From: Paramecium octaurelia | Lineage: Eukaryota > Ciliophora > Oligohymenophorea > Peniculida > Parameciidae | Direction: 5' to 3' | Length of the DNA stretch: 64,000 bases | NCBI GenBank assembly: GCA_905182995.1 | Contig: CAJJDP010000076.1 | Coordinates: 8,356 to 72,355, forward strand | Notes under the pieces: generated by a model | The model's database searches: none | Seen by the model: the letters and a program-made list of their open reading frames with translations, nothing else | What the model was told of the DNA's origin: nothing | In this document: positions 39,128 to 50,343 of the stretch, piece by piece | How the letters are laid out: every line of letters starts with the position of its first letter | Position numbering within the stretch: the first letter of the stretch is position 1 | Program-made: the position numbers and the translations under genes

Positions 39128-40041
39128 TCATTGGGTAGATCTGGAACGGGGCTTTTCAAAATACATAAACTCAATCATGATTGCGGCTGCTAAAATTAAC
39201 GCTTTATCCTCTTTTGTTGCTTTTTAAGGGAACATAACACTTATATTGTCACAAATGGAAAATGAGTCTGTATTGCAACAAGTCTTAACCTACTTTAACA
39301 TGGAAGCAACTATTAAATTCATTTATTTTTTGTACCCACTTCTCCTGTTGGCAGTTTGATATCAAAGTTAATCTAATTACATTCTATACTGCAAGGACAC
39401 CTACACCAAAAATAGCTTTGGCAAGTACTGGCCTCAATCATGTATCTCAGTTAATTGTCAGAATCAAAAATATTACAACCGATTTGACAACAATAAATTG
39501 GATCAATAATGTATCCTAACTATTTGTTTTATCCATTTTCGACATAATAAACCTCAAGACGTGGCCTAAGATTAAACTCAATAGATATACTTACCTATTG
39601 CAACAGCAACATGTACATTAATACTCTCTTTTGAACTTGAAAATGGTTTGATCTGATGATTAGAATTATTAATTTTTATTAAACTAATAGTCACTGCATC
39701 CAAAATTATCGACAAACATCTCAAAAGGTCTTATCTTTGGTCTAAATATTTTATATTAAATACCCTAAACAGCATCTGTCACAGTCCGTGGATTTTTCTT
39801 TACATTTGAATAATTATTACATTTCTATTTAGTCTCCTAAATGATCAGCTGAGTATACTCGAAACACATTGGGAGTTGGAAATCCAAATGAAATAGGTTC
39901 AAATCTTTCTTAGATATGGATTCCTTATTAAGAGCCCAAAATATCCAGACAGGTTCGCGTTTTGGGATTGTCTGCATAATTGGACAGTTGGTAAGCATTT
40001 GTTTAGTCTAAACTGTCAAGAGTTTTAAGAGGGGATTGCAT
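39128..40041 (-). CDS. Phospholipid scramblase family protein
   Basis: Scramblase-family protein, 278 aa; members move phospholipids between leaflets or bind DNA. Family landmarks in order: FGFPTPNVFRVYSAD, Cys cluster CDRCCLG, RPFEMFVDN, CTCCCCNRPRLEVYYVENGQ, LGYIIDPIYCCQIGCNIFD, ECNQINFDIKLPTGEVG, FPQKATKEDKALILAAAIMI and EFMYFEKP near the C terminus. Three introns: 39742-39763 (22 nt), 39566-39594 (29 nt) and 39310-39335 (26 nt, which removes a TGA). ATG 40039-40041, TGA 39128-39130. Pro-rich N-terminal repeats seen in animal PLSCR1 are absent. Substrate range unknown. Confidence 0.85.
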
Positions 40042-40607
40042 AAAAAGATATTAAAATAATGGATTCTTTATTTTCTATATTGATCTTTAGAAGTTTTGAG
40101 TGGATCTATATTATTTTGAAATTAGCTATATTTAGAATATAAGAAATTTATCATTCTAATTTTAGGATCCATTAGATGAAATTGGCAAATGACTATTATT
40201 TAAACTATATATAGAGGTTGAAATAAATATGACAAATTAATAGAGAATAGTTATTCCATAAATATTTTTATAAGTTTTTAATGTAATTTAATTTTATACT
40301 AATTATTATTTAATTATAGTAATTAACAAATACTGGTGAGTTACCAATTTTTGATATTAAAGACAAATATTACATAAATTTAATTAACACAAAATTCTTG
40401 AATAGTATCCTCTACATCAGATTAAATTTGATCAATATTATGTACATAATGAATGAGAAACAATCACATGGATAAGGATTTGTAATTTAGTTAAAAGTAG
40501 AGATTTAAATTTGATAACAGATCAAGAAGAAGCAAATGCACTTAGGATATGAATGATTTAACTTGATTATTTTTATTAATTATTTAATAATTGTTTGTAC
40601 TATCAAA
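40042..40607. other. Intergenic
   Basis: 566 bp between two minus-strand genes: upstream of the scramblase start and downstream of the acyl-CoA dehydrogenase stop. No gene, RNA or repeat seen. Confidence 0.5.
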
Positions 40608-41902
40608 TCATTTTAACAGATTCCTAGCGATAATGACTTTCATTATTTCATTGGTACCTTCAAGTATTTGATGCACTCTTAAGTCTCTTACAATTCTATT
40701 GATATAATAGAATGATTACCTTTCTATTTGATATTCACTCAAATATCCATAACCTCCATGAAGTTGCAATGCTTCATTTGCAACATTGAAACAACTGTCA
40801 GTAGCATATCTCTTTGCCATAGCAGAATACAAAGTCTTATCAGGATGACTGTTGTCAATCATTTGAGCAGCCTATCTCACAATCAATCTAGAAGTAACAA
40901 GATTGGTGGCCATATCAGCAAATTTAAATTGTAATCCTTAAAATGCAGCAAGTGGTTATCCAAATTATTTACGATCTTAATAATTAGTAGTAATTAATTG
41001 GTACCATGCAAGTAATCTTTGGCTAAATCAAAAGCAAATGATGCACCTCCAAGAGAACAAGATGCAATGTTAATTCTACCTCCATCCAATGCACTCATTG
41101 CCATTTTAAATCCATTACCTTCTTTTCCAAGAAGATTGGATTGAGGAACACGTACATTATCAAATAGTACCATGGCTGTAGGCGAAGCATTCCATCCCAT
41201 TTTGTCTTCGAGTTTACCAAATGACAATCCTGGTGTTCCTTTTTCAACCAAGATGCATGATACATCCTTCTCTGATGTTTTACACATTAACAAATAAACA
41301 TCACTTACAGATCCTCCAGAAATAAAACATTTAGATCCATTAATTACATAATCATTTCCATCCTATTTTTAGATATCAATAATACTTTCTTTGCAAATGT
41401 CTTCATGTTCTTGCTATCGCTGCCACTATTGGGTTCAGTTAAACAATATGAGGCAAATGCATCAAATGTACCAAAACGAGGAATCCATGTCTTTTTCTAT
41501 TCTTCATTACCAAATTAATCCACCATGTATGCGCACATGTTTTGAATTGTTAAATATGCTGTTGTTGTTACATCTCCATATGACAAAGCCTCAAAGATTA
41601 CACTTGCTGTTAAACGATCCAAGCCAACACCACCTTATCATCATTTCTAACACTTTACCTGATTCCTATTTTACATATATTGTTGAGAATCCCATCGCTG
41701 CTAACTCACGTAAGACATCCTTTGGAAAATGATGCTTCTTGTCCCATTCAGCAGAGTATGGTGCCATCTTCTCTTTTGCAAAATCTAATGCTGCCTTCTA
41801 TATCTAGAGATGTTCTTCATTAAGAAATGTGCTGTCACTCAGGTATTTGAATCCAAATCTTGGAATAGAATTCACCATCACCCTATTACGTATTATTTGC
41901 AT
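40608..41902 (-). CDS. ACAD8: Acyl-CoA dehydrogenase, isobutyryl-CoA type (ACAD8-like)
   Basis: Mitochondrial FAD enzyme that would oxidise isobutyryl-CoA in valine breakdown, about 397 aa. It tracks vertebrate ACAD8 along its length: [95 protein letters not shown] and the C-terminal [20 protein letters not shown]. The Glu in QILEGTNE is at the catalytic-base position of most family members. The basic N terminus ([19 protein letters not shown]) suits a mitochondrial presequence. Four introns: 41634-41658 (25 nt, ends AAG), 41363-41385 (23), 40976-41004 (29, ends AAG), 40696-40719 (24). Other short-branched ACADs are the main alternative. Confidence 0.9.
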
Positions 41903-42192
41903 ATTAAATATATTGAAAATATTATTATTTACACATTTCTTTTAATTTTTTTGTTAAACAATACGTATTAAGCTTTATCAAGGTTTCTAATAAGAAATAT
42001 TTATAATTATGATTTTGATAGAAAATAATTTAACTAGAAATAGGGGTATGAACATAGTAATTTATAATTCATAAATGGAATGAAATTGTATAAATTTGTA
42101 TTAATAATCTTGGATGAAAATTAAGTCGGGATTATCAAAAACTATTTTATATTATCTCGTGTTCAAGTTAGTTATAATATTAATATATTAAA
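41903..42192. promoter_or_regulatory. Shared divergent promoter region
   Basis: 290 bp separate the start codons of the minus-strand acyl-CoA dehydrogenase and the plus-strand PB1-ZZ gene, so both promoters must lie here. No specific element is recognised. Confidence 0.45.
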
Positions 42193-43134
42193 ATGAAAGT
42201 TAAATTAATTTTAGGAGAATACGCATATCTATATCATGGCAACTTGGATTTACAAGATATTAACAATTTCATTAAAACCCTGACTCAATATTCGGTCATT
42301 ATAAAATGGAAGGATTTGGATGATGAAATGATAAGAATACTTAGACCACAAGATCTAAAATATTGTGTTGATATTGCTAGCAAACAAAAATAAACACTTC
42401 GTCTCTATCTCTAAGAATGTCTACCTAGTTTTTAGCAATTTAATCAAAAATAATTTCAATATCAATGGAATCAGCAATCCATGCTATAATCTAATTGCCA
42501 ATAAATATAAGAAAGTAATTAATTTGAAATGGAAAATCTTATCCTCAGGAAAGAAGTTACTTTTGCTCAAAAATAAAGTAATGATCATGATAGCAGCCAA
42601 ACCTTTCTTGATTCTTACGAAAAATAAAAATATTTTCAATAAATTGCACTCACAGTGATATAAGAAGTATATCCTGGTTTATAAATCGATTTTGATGACA
42701 TCAATGAAAAAAAGAAAACAGTATAAACGAATCAGATTTCATAACAATATGAATAAATTGAGTAAAAACCCTTAAGAAAAATGGAATCCAGATAAAATAC
42801 AGAAAAGATGACACCCTAATTTAATGAAAAAAGGTAAGATGAAAATTTTATTCCAGATAATTAAAGTTATTCAATGATTAACTAAAATAAATAGAGTCTC
42901 AATTTAAAACTTGAAGAAAATTCAAATTCTGATACAGTCCATTCATCAAGATAAAATGAGAATTTTGGAGATATTTATTTTTGCGATTATTGCTCAGAAT
43001 AAATAGAAATTGAATTTGGGTACAAGTGTGAGAAACAAGAATGTTTAGATCTTCACTTTTGTTAGACTTGTGTAGATAAATTAAAAAAGGAAATTCATGA
43101 GCATGAATTGGTTAAGTTAGAAAAAGGTAATTGA
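42193..43134 (+). CDS. PB1 plus ZZ zinc-finger protein (p62/NBR1-like layout)
   Basis: 313 aa, no introns. The N-terminal 80 residues fit a PB1 domain: basic strand MKVKLILGEYAYLY at the start and an acidic KWKDLDDEMIRIL turn resembling the OPCA motif. A long Gln/Asn-rich, probably disordered linker follows (about 85-250). Near residue 265 is a ZZ-type zinc finger with all eight ligands: CDYC, CEKQEC, CQTC, HEH. PB1 followed by ZZ is the core layout of the selective-autophagy receptors p62/SQSTM1 and NBR1. No UBA domain or FW domain is visible and I cannot confirm a LIR motif, so autophagy function is inference. TGA 43132-43134. Confidence 0.75.
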
Positions 43135-43692
43135 ATCAATATTAATAATTCTTTATCAATAATTTATTTCAATCGATTCTCATTATCTTAAAATCAAATA
43201 ATATTATTCTTTCTGACTCTCACCTTTAACTTATTTATTTATACATTAGATAAATCATCTTTTAAAGTAAAATCGTTTTCGTTCTATCGCATGTAATTTT
43301 AAAAAGAGATTGAGCAATTTTATAAAAAAGTCTTCAGAAAACTACTATTTTAATGATATTTATGCCATAAATCTTAATGTTACATTGAATTATTTTCATA
43401 TTTTTCATCTAATATATTTCTTACCTAAGGTCTTAGACTCGAATAAATATCTTAAAATATTATTTAATCTATTTATCACTTCTCTTGTAAATTTTTTAAC
43501 TTTTTATACATATCTATATTTTAATTCATTTTTAAATCAATTTATTATTGATCTTTACTTATAATCATAAAAAATTAGGTTAAATTATTGGTTATTCACA
43601 TTTTGATATTTTGTATTTATTTAATATATTATGATTTGTATGTATTTATAATCAAATCAGTAAATTAGCTTTACAGCTAATTCTCTTTTTCA
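43135..43692. other. Convergent intergenic region
   Basis: About 560 bp between the 3' ends of the PB1-ZZ gene and the minus-strand GTPase gene. A plus-strand ORF (43310-43564) is Phe/Leu/Tyr-rich AT sequence without a domain and is probably chance. Confidence 0.45.
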
Positions 43693-45381
43693 TCATCTTC
43701 TTCTGCATTTGCCTTTGCCTTTGCCTTTGCCTTTACCTCTATTTCTACTTCTAGAGGTTGATATCTCTGATATTAAATTATTCACTTATTCATGCAGTTC
43801 ATCAGTTCTCCTTTACTACTAAACCAATTATTACTATTGTTCTTAGATAGTTCTTTCATATCTTTACTCTATTTCTCTTTATCTCATTTAAGCATTCATA
43901 TTTTCTCTTTCCTGTTATTATTGAGCCAAAATTGTTCTAAATTCAGCTTCTCTTCTTTCTTATTCTTTTCTTACTTCTAAGATATTATTTTATAGCTATC
44001 TATTTTATTCTTATGAAGCTTCCACTCTATCTTCTAATCTTTGATTCAAAATCTATTAATAGTTAATTTATTATTATTAATTTTAGATACTCTGATTTTA
44101 TCTTGCTATTTCTAATTAACTATTTTGATTTTATTATCTTTATTCTTTAAGATCTTATTGTAATTACATTCCATCTTCCTCAAGATCTGTGATTCTAGCT
44201 TACATTTCAATTTATTGTTGTTAACGTTCAATTTTTTAAATGAAATGTTTTTAAAGTGCTTAGAATTATTATTAAGCCCTTTGGATAGATAAAACAACTT
44301 CAGAGTAATTTTCTATTTAATTAGAAAATTGTGAACAATAATGTAAAATCTGCTTCAAATTATTCACATTTTTTTGAATTTTTTAATCTCCTGGGATTTT
44401 TTCACAAGTTTAAATAAAATTTGTATACCACTAAGAAATATCAGTTGTTTTTTCTTTGACAATATTTTCTATCAGAGATATTGCTTATTTAATTTGTCCA
44501 TCATTTTTTGGATCACTATTTCCCTGGCATAATTAATCGACATTCCTAGTGATAATATCATCATATTCATCAACAGTCAATAATATTTATTATCGTAGAT
44601 ATTTTGAAAATATATCTGTTTTTGGAATTGTTTTAGGTTTCAATTGAATTGGTTTTATCTATTCTAATTTTTACCATTATTCATTTCTTTTTCCATTTGC
44701 AAAATAAATATTTAAATCTTCAGAATTCAATACTTTTCTGACTATAAGAATATTATCTATATAATTATTCTTATTAGCTTATTTCAATTCCATTCTAATA
44801 TTTCTTATCAATTCTTCATCTGATAAATTTTCTAAATAGCAATTCAATAGTAGATTAAATTTATTAATGCTTAAATTACTATTCTTAAAAAGTTGATCAA
44901 CAAATTCTATTATTTATATTCCTCTATTAGGTAGAGTGCTTTCATTGTTCTTCAAAACATATACAACTTTAATAGGCATTGATGTGACAACCTTTTAAAA
45001 CAATAGCTCCATTAAAAGTTGATCTAATTCTCCATCAGTATCTTAAAAACCAGGGAAGTCAATTAAAAAATGGTTATATTCAGAATTAAAATGATATTTA
45101 GGTTCTTTTGTAACAGAGCTCATTCCACCTTTCATCTCTGAAAACTTATTTGAAGGGTTTTTTAATTTCAATTCTCTATCCTGAATTTTGAAATCAGCTC
45201 CACTAAGAAAGTTAAATAATGTGCTCTTCCCTGCTCCTGTTGTTCCTACCAATAGCACAATTTCTATGTTCTTTTTTGCATTAGTACTAAATGTAGAAAA
45301 TAGCTCTTAACATTTATCTATTACTTTTAGTATTTCTATTTCAATCTATTAACAAAGTTGATTGCTTAGCTCAATTTCCAT
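43693..45381 (-). CDS. P-loop GTPase (AIG1/septin-like) with coiled-coil tail
   Basis: 562 aa, single exon, ATG 45379-45381, TGA 43693-43695. Near residue 45 is a Walker A/G1 loop GTTGAGKST, then an acidic insert and a Switch II/G3 motif DFPGFQDTDGE near 115. No clear NKxD is seen; RNVDQLCQGNSD is a weak candidate. After the G domain come 200 residues of Gln/Glu/Arg-rich coiled coil (LEVRKEQERREAEFRTIL) and a C-terminal GKGKGKGKGKCRRR tail encoded by a GCCTTT microsatellite. The G1 to G3 pattern fits AIG1/GIMAP-like or related membrane GTPases of the TRAFAC class. Oligomerisation through the coiled coil and nucleic-acid or membrane binding by the basic tail are inferences. Confidence 0.78.
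43711..43734 (+). repeat. GCCTTT hexanucleotide microsatellite
   Basis: Four perfect tandem GCCTTT units, with degenerate units on either side. On the minus strand they encode alternating Lys-Gly at the C terminus of the GTPase. In-frame expansion or contraction would alter only the tail length. Confidence 0.9.
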
Positions 45382-47015
45382 TTATTATTTTTTTTATATA
45401 ATAATAGAAAAAAATCCTATATGCGCTTATTAATCTCAAAAAATTAGAATTAAAATTCTATTATTAGATATAGAAAACAATTCACTAAATTGATAACATA
45501 ATTTAAAAATTCTATAAATTTAAAAAAAATACAATTAATAGAAATATAATTTTTAATAAACCTTTTAAATAAATAGAATTTGTGTTAATAAATATTATAT
45601 AATTATGTCATGATTTTAAGTTGATATCTTGTTAAGTTATATCCCAATTTCTATTCATAAGTGAAACATTTTTAATTATAATTTAAAATAAATGAATTAG
45701 TTGAGTAATCAAAAAGAATTTACATTTTTTTATTCGAATTTTGGGTAGATTAAATATATTGCTTTACACCTTTAATTGAGATAATATTGAAAATTAGGGT
45801 CTTAGAACTTAAAATTGCTTTAATGATTACTATTAGTAAAATTACATGTCTAGTATTGTTAAATTTATGGGAAAATTATTTCTATTGAAAAATGTTTATT
45901 GTAATGAACCAAAATTAAATAAAATTGAATTAATTTTCAAAATATTCTAAAAGATTGAGTTTAATGAAAATCAGAGTAATAGAATTAAACCAGTTTTCAA
46001 ATTTTTAAGAATTTAAATAAAACATAAATCAAAAAGAAAGTCATTAAAGTTTAAACTGGATAGACAATTTAAGAGGTAATTTATACTATTTGTTTTACTT
46101 TTGATCAACTAACTTAATTTTTTTTCATCTTTACTAATGATAAATATTAAATTATGTCAATCTGAAATATTTTGCTAAAAAGAACAACATTACTCTTATA
46201 ATTTGTTAATTAAAATGACTTTTAGTAATTGAGGTGACATAATTAAGAAATTATTAGTTTTTTGAGGACTGAAATTGTTCATCATCAGTATCAAAATAAA
46301 TTAATGTCTTATAGTGGAAGATATATTATTTATCAGACTTTTTAAAATTTTTAATTTTGGCATCAGTAAACTGCTTTTAGCAATGTTTTTCCTTCATTTT
46401 AGAAAATTGAAAAACAATTATTAAAATTTAGGTAATCATAAAATACTTCTATAATCATCCAATTATAGAAATTTATCGGATTAAACTCCTTGATCTATCT
46501 GAACCTATTTATATTATCTATTTTACCATAGATAGCGATTATATAATGATTATCTTGATCCAAGTTAAATAAGGCTATTTTTTTTTCTTTAATCTAACAC
46601 TTTTAGTAGTTTTTTTATAGATCTATTGTTAGAAATAATAAATACCTTAGTATTTTAGTGTTATGGGTATCTTACATCTATTCACATCTTTCATTATATA
46701 TTATTAATAAATAATAGATTTACAATAAATAATAGAATATATTTAGAATTTTGATTGAAAAACTATTGCTAAGGATTTGAAGTGTTGATGTATATATCAA
46801 ATGGATATATTTAAATACTTTTGACAATAAATTTATTGATTAATAAAACTTTCCATTTTTCAATTCAATCCCATCTATTTTTACCCAAATTCAGTAAGAA
46901 AATAGAGTCTAATCTTCAGAATTACATCCCTTTTTCTCACAAATGCCATTAAAAAATGTGCATAATTAGAGGGTGATATTAATCACTTAGATAATTGAAA
47001 ATTAATAAAAAATAA
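45382..47015. other. Intergenic with possible small minus-strand ORF
   Basis: 1.6 kb. A minus-strand ATG at 46692-46694 starts MKDVNRCKIPITLKYQGIYY, and a different frame continues (IALFNLDQDNHYIIAIYGKI) to TGA 46363-46365, but joining them would need an unusually short 14-nt intron. All three frames here look plausible, showing how weak composition evidence is in this DNA. I call no gene. Confidence 0.35.
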
Positions 47016-47455
47016 TCAATTTTATTCGTGATTGCCTACTTGTGCTTCTAGATTAGAGATTCTTAATTGTAGTTCATTTAATTTAATGGCCAGAGCAGTC
47101 TTTTCACCTTTGAGATGTGTTAGTTGAGTTTGTATTCTAGAATTTTCTGCTAATTGATATCCAACTTCTCTCTTCATTTCATCATCTAAATGGCTTATAG
47201 ATATAAATGATATTACATTAACTCATTCTAAAGTGTTTTGAGCATGTCTTCAGTTTTATTGGATAAAATAGCTTCAAATTCATCTTTAAGTTATTTTAAT
47301 GATTGATATTCCTTTCTGTGAATTTCAACAGAATCAGCCACTTCATACATGAGTGATTCTAATGATGAGATCTTACCTTTTAAAGAGGCATTGTTTTATG
47401 AATTATCAATTGAATTAGAAGTAATGCTAAATGAACTATAATGTGTTTTTTGCAT
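47016..47455 (-). CDS. Small coiled-coil protein, 138 aa
   Basis: Family not recognised. After a Ser/Asn-rich start (MQKTHYSSFSITSNSIDNSQ) nearly the whole protein is predicted coiled coil: YQSLKQLKDEFEAILSNKTE and LAIKLNELQLRISNLEAQ. One intron, 47194-47216 (23 nt, GTA...AAG), is needed: without it the frame stops at a TGA. ATG 47453-47455, TGA 47016-47018. It lies 22 bp downstream of the stop of the EF-hand gene, on the same strand. A cytoskeletal role is a guess. Confidence 0.65.
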
Positions 47456-47477
47456 TTTTAATTTATAATGATAATAA

Positions 47478-48117
47478 TCATCTTCTTTGCAATGATTTCA
47501 TGTATCTCACAAATTACTTTTCTCGAATGGTTCCATTGCCGTCAGGATCACAACTTTAGATGATGCTTTACAATGATTCATCATTGAGATTTTCATTACA
47601 CTCTGAAGCCAATTCTCTTAAGTCATCAATAGTGATGTAGCCTAAGTAAGATGAAAGTGAGATTACCCTTATAATCCTGATCAATCTAATAGAACACATT
47701 TGCATAATCTTCATCAGTATCTTTTTCTCCAGGATGCGTGGACATCATTCTTACAAATTCCCTAAATTCAATAATACCACTTTGATCAGAATCAAAATCT
47801 GCAATCATTTGATAAAGGATCTGTTTTTTTGGTTGATATTTGCCAACCATAGCAAAGGCCTTTCTGAGATCCATGGGTTATATGACACCATTGTTATTTG
47901 AATCTAGAAAATCAAAGATTTCTTTATATAAAATAATATCCCTCTTTGTAGTTGTGGCAGTAATATAATCGTTTGGATCAAATTTAGGCTCGGGTGGTAT
48001 AAAGGATGAAGTTGAGTTTGTGGGACTTAATTATTAGGGAGGGGGAACTAATTAGGAAGCAACTAATTTATTTTAAGGTAAAGTAGGAGCTGAAATTGTA
48101 TTTTTCTTTTTATTCAT
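47478..48117 (-). CDS. Centrin/calmodulin-like EF-hand protein, 204 aa
   Basis: Calcium-binding protein with an unusual 60-residue N-terminal extension rich in Pro/Gln/Thr (PPPQQLSPTNSTSSFIPPEP). Four EF-hand units follow: DSNNNGVIQPMD (near 80), DSDQSGIIEFREF (near 117), DQDYKGYITIDDL (near 160) and DPDGNGTIREKQF (near 190). Loops 2 and 4 look best for calcium binding; loop 1 has Asp12 in place of Glu, and loop 3 has Lys-Gly at positions 5-6. One 25-nt intron, 47642-47666, splits loop 3. ATG 48115-48117, TGA 47478-47480. The tail extension makes it more centrin-like than calmodulin. Confidence 0.85.
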
Positions 48118-48163
48118 ATTGCAATTATAAATATATTTTATTATTTATTAAATTATTCATCTT

Positions 48164-49058
48164 TCATTATTCTTCTTTCATATTCATTAATTTAGATTCA
48201 TCTCCCAGATCAAAATCCTTCAAACTAAAATCACATTTGTTTTATCTTCCCATTTCTGAAGTCACACTCTTAGTTGAGGTTATGAACTTCATGAACTTAT
48301 TTTGTCTATCTTTTCTAAGGGCTGGTTGCTTAGACTCTTCGATTTGTTTGATTAGTTCATATTTGAGGAAACGAGACTCTTTATTAAATTATGGCATATT
48401 ACACTCTTTTTATCACAATTCATAATGGTTATACTCTTAATGTGAAGTCGATTATTGGATTCCTCAATGAAACTAACATCATCTCATAATATCTTACTCA
48501 ATAACTGATCTGATGAGGACTTCGGAACTGAAGGATCTACTTTACTTAATAGGACAATCACAAATTAAGATGTCCTTGTACTGATCATCATTTAATTGTG
48601 TCAAACTATTAATACTAATATTGTAATACCACTCTTTGAATCCATTATAATATTAAAACAAATCTTTTTCTGACTAATCAAATACCATTATTTAATACCT
48701 CGAATGCTCTCACTCGATAATACGCTATGCATTTGTAGTTGCTCATTTCCAGGTTTTAAGTGTACACATTCTCGTAACCAACTATAAAGGTACTGTAATC
48801 ATAGTACTTTTACATAAATTGTCATAAACTTGTTGTGTATAAGATGCTTGCAAAGGTATTTTCTCGGGATTCGTATATAAACAAACTCAAATAAGATATA
48901 AATTAATTACTTACACTCTCTCCCGATTCTTTCGATATATCGCCTAATTTTACAGTTATTTTGACATTCAAATATTCTCGAAATATAACTAATTCATTGT
49001 TCAGCACGTGATATTCCTTGTCTCTAGATAGACAACACATTCCTTCCTAATTGCCCAT
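48164..49058 (-). CDS. Uncharacterised MGNQEG (N-myristoylation-type) protein
   Basis: Not recognised; 254 aa. It begins MGNQEGMCC, a good N-myristoylation signal with adjacent Cys for palmitoylation, so it is probably membrane-tethered. The first half is globular (NNELVIFREYLNVKITVKLG, STFIVGYENVYTQNLEMSNY); the C-terminal third is highly charged (KQPALRKDRQNKFMKF, DFDLGDESKLMNMKEEQ). Five introns restore one frame: 48886-48916 (31, GTG), 48807-48829 (23, GTTT...AAG), 48674-48698 (25), 48473-48497 (25) and 48379-48404 (26, GTG...AAG). The number of non-GTA introns is high for so short a gene. ATG 49056-49058, only 49 bp beyond the kinase stop. Confidence 0.6.
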
Positions 49059-49107
49059 ATGATATTATATAAATAATAAATAATAAAAACACATTATATA
49101 CAAATTT

Positions 49108-50317
49108 TCATTAGATAAAATGAATTCTTCTACCCCATTCAAGACTGTCCATCAGATTTTAGAATTGTTGTTCTGTGATTTCAGTCCCAATTTAATTGGA
49201 CATAGTTCTTTCTCCTATCATAATATCCTAGGCTAGAATCATGTCATCAGAACTAACATCGACATAATTCTCTTAATCAAACCATGGATGTAAGGGTATT
49301 TCTTATAAATAGTATTAATACCTTCGGCAGACAATCTCTAATGAGGATGTGGTTTGAGCAGTCTCTTAATTAGGTCTCTTTGTACTTGATTCAACTTTAA
49401 AAATTCTTTGGAGTATTGAAATTAGGGGTCTGGGGATGTAATTTACTCTATAGTTTCACTGATGGTCTCAGCATAAAAGGGCAAGGTTGAACATAACAAC
49501 TGAAAGAGTATTATCCCTATGGACCAGATATCAACTGGATAAATCAATATTTGAGTTACCTTTTTCATCATAACCTCCTCCCAGAAACACTTCCGGAGCC
49601 TAATACAAGATTGTGCCAGTCGCAGTCCACATTTCAGTAAAGGTGTCTCTGTATTTGAATCGTTTAGACACTCCAAAATCGATTAATTTGATTTGGAGGT
49701 TTGGTTCAGTTTAAATCAAAATGTTTTCTGGCTTTAAATCTCTGTGTGAGATTCCTCTGGCATGAATTTAAGCGATAATCTAAGCCAACTATTTAATCGT
49801 GTCTTGTTTCTATCGGAGAGTGAGGTTGCGGTACACTTATTCCAAATTAGGACTATCACAATATTCTATCACTTGATAATGATGCTTTGTTTATTGATCA
49901 ATGAATAAATCATATGTTCTGCATACCTGAGGGATGTCTTGTAATTATCTTTGTAGATTGAAGGTCTGTATTATAGTATTGACAATCTCTGGGTCATCAG
50001 TTCTGAAACATTTAACAGCAAAAACTTGTATGGATTTAGGCATTAATGATTTTGTACTTCTCTGTTTAGGTATTTTGTAGCATTTTCTAACAACCGAATG
50101 CGCACCCTCACCTATACTAATTTTTAGAAGTAATACCTATTTATTCCTGTAATACATAGGCATCCTTAAATCTCACAGCCGATTACACTTATTCCTATTA
50201 GACAATTACATTCTCAATGTCCACTGATCTTCTGATTCTTAGTCCTTGTTTGCCAAACAAATGAGTCCTTAATTCATTCCTAATATTTTCCTTATGCTTT
50301 CTAATACTATTGAGCAT
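49108..50317 (-). CDS. Serine/threonine protein kinase, CAMK-like
   Basis: 379 aa. Kinase signatures in order: glycine loop IGEGAHSVVRK (near 65), lysine strand FAVKCF, catalytic loop HRDLKPENILI, DFGVSKRF, GTILYQAPE, DIWSIGIILFQLLC, and the subdomain XI Arg in HPHQRLSAE. All catalytic residues (Lys, HRD Asp, DFG Asp) are present. The arrangement is closest to CAMK-type kinases; no calmodulin-binding or EF-hand tail is seen, only about 60 C-terminal residues. Three introns: 50112-50136 (25 nt), 49535-49559 (25) and 49302-49321 (20, ends AAG). ATG 50315-50317 lies 26 bp from the divergent ATP synthase gene. Confidence 0.88.
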
Positions 50318-50343
50318 ATATATAAAATCCAATTAAATTAATT
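50318..50343. promoter_or_regulatory. 26-bp divergent intergenic spacer
   Basis: Only 26 bp separate the start codons of the kinase (minus) and the ATP synthase-like gene (plus). Both promoters and both 5' UTRs must fit here or extend into coding sequence. Confidence 0.7.

Noticed and set aside
40728-40934. Plus-strand ORF near 40.8 kb
   Set aside because: Antisense of the ACAD C-terminal domain (LHGGYGYL region).
41391-41732. Plus-strand ORF over the acyl-CoA dehydrogenase
   Set aside because: Antisense of conserved ACAD8 motifs; rich in His/Met/Leu from codon reversal.
48096-48425. Plus-strand 109-codon ORF
   Set aside because: Lies antisense to the EF-hand start and the MGNQEG gene, whose introns and motifs are consistent.
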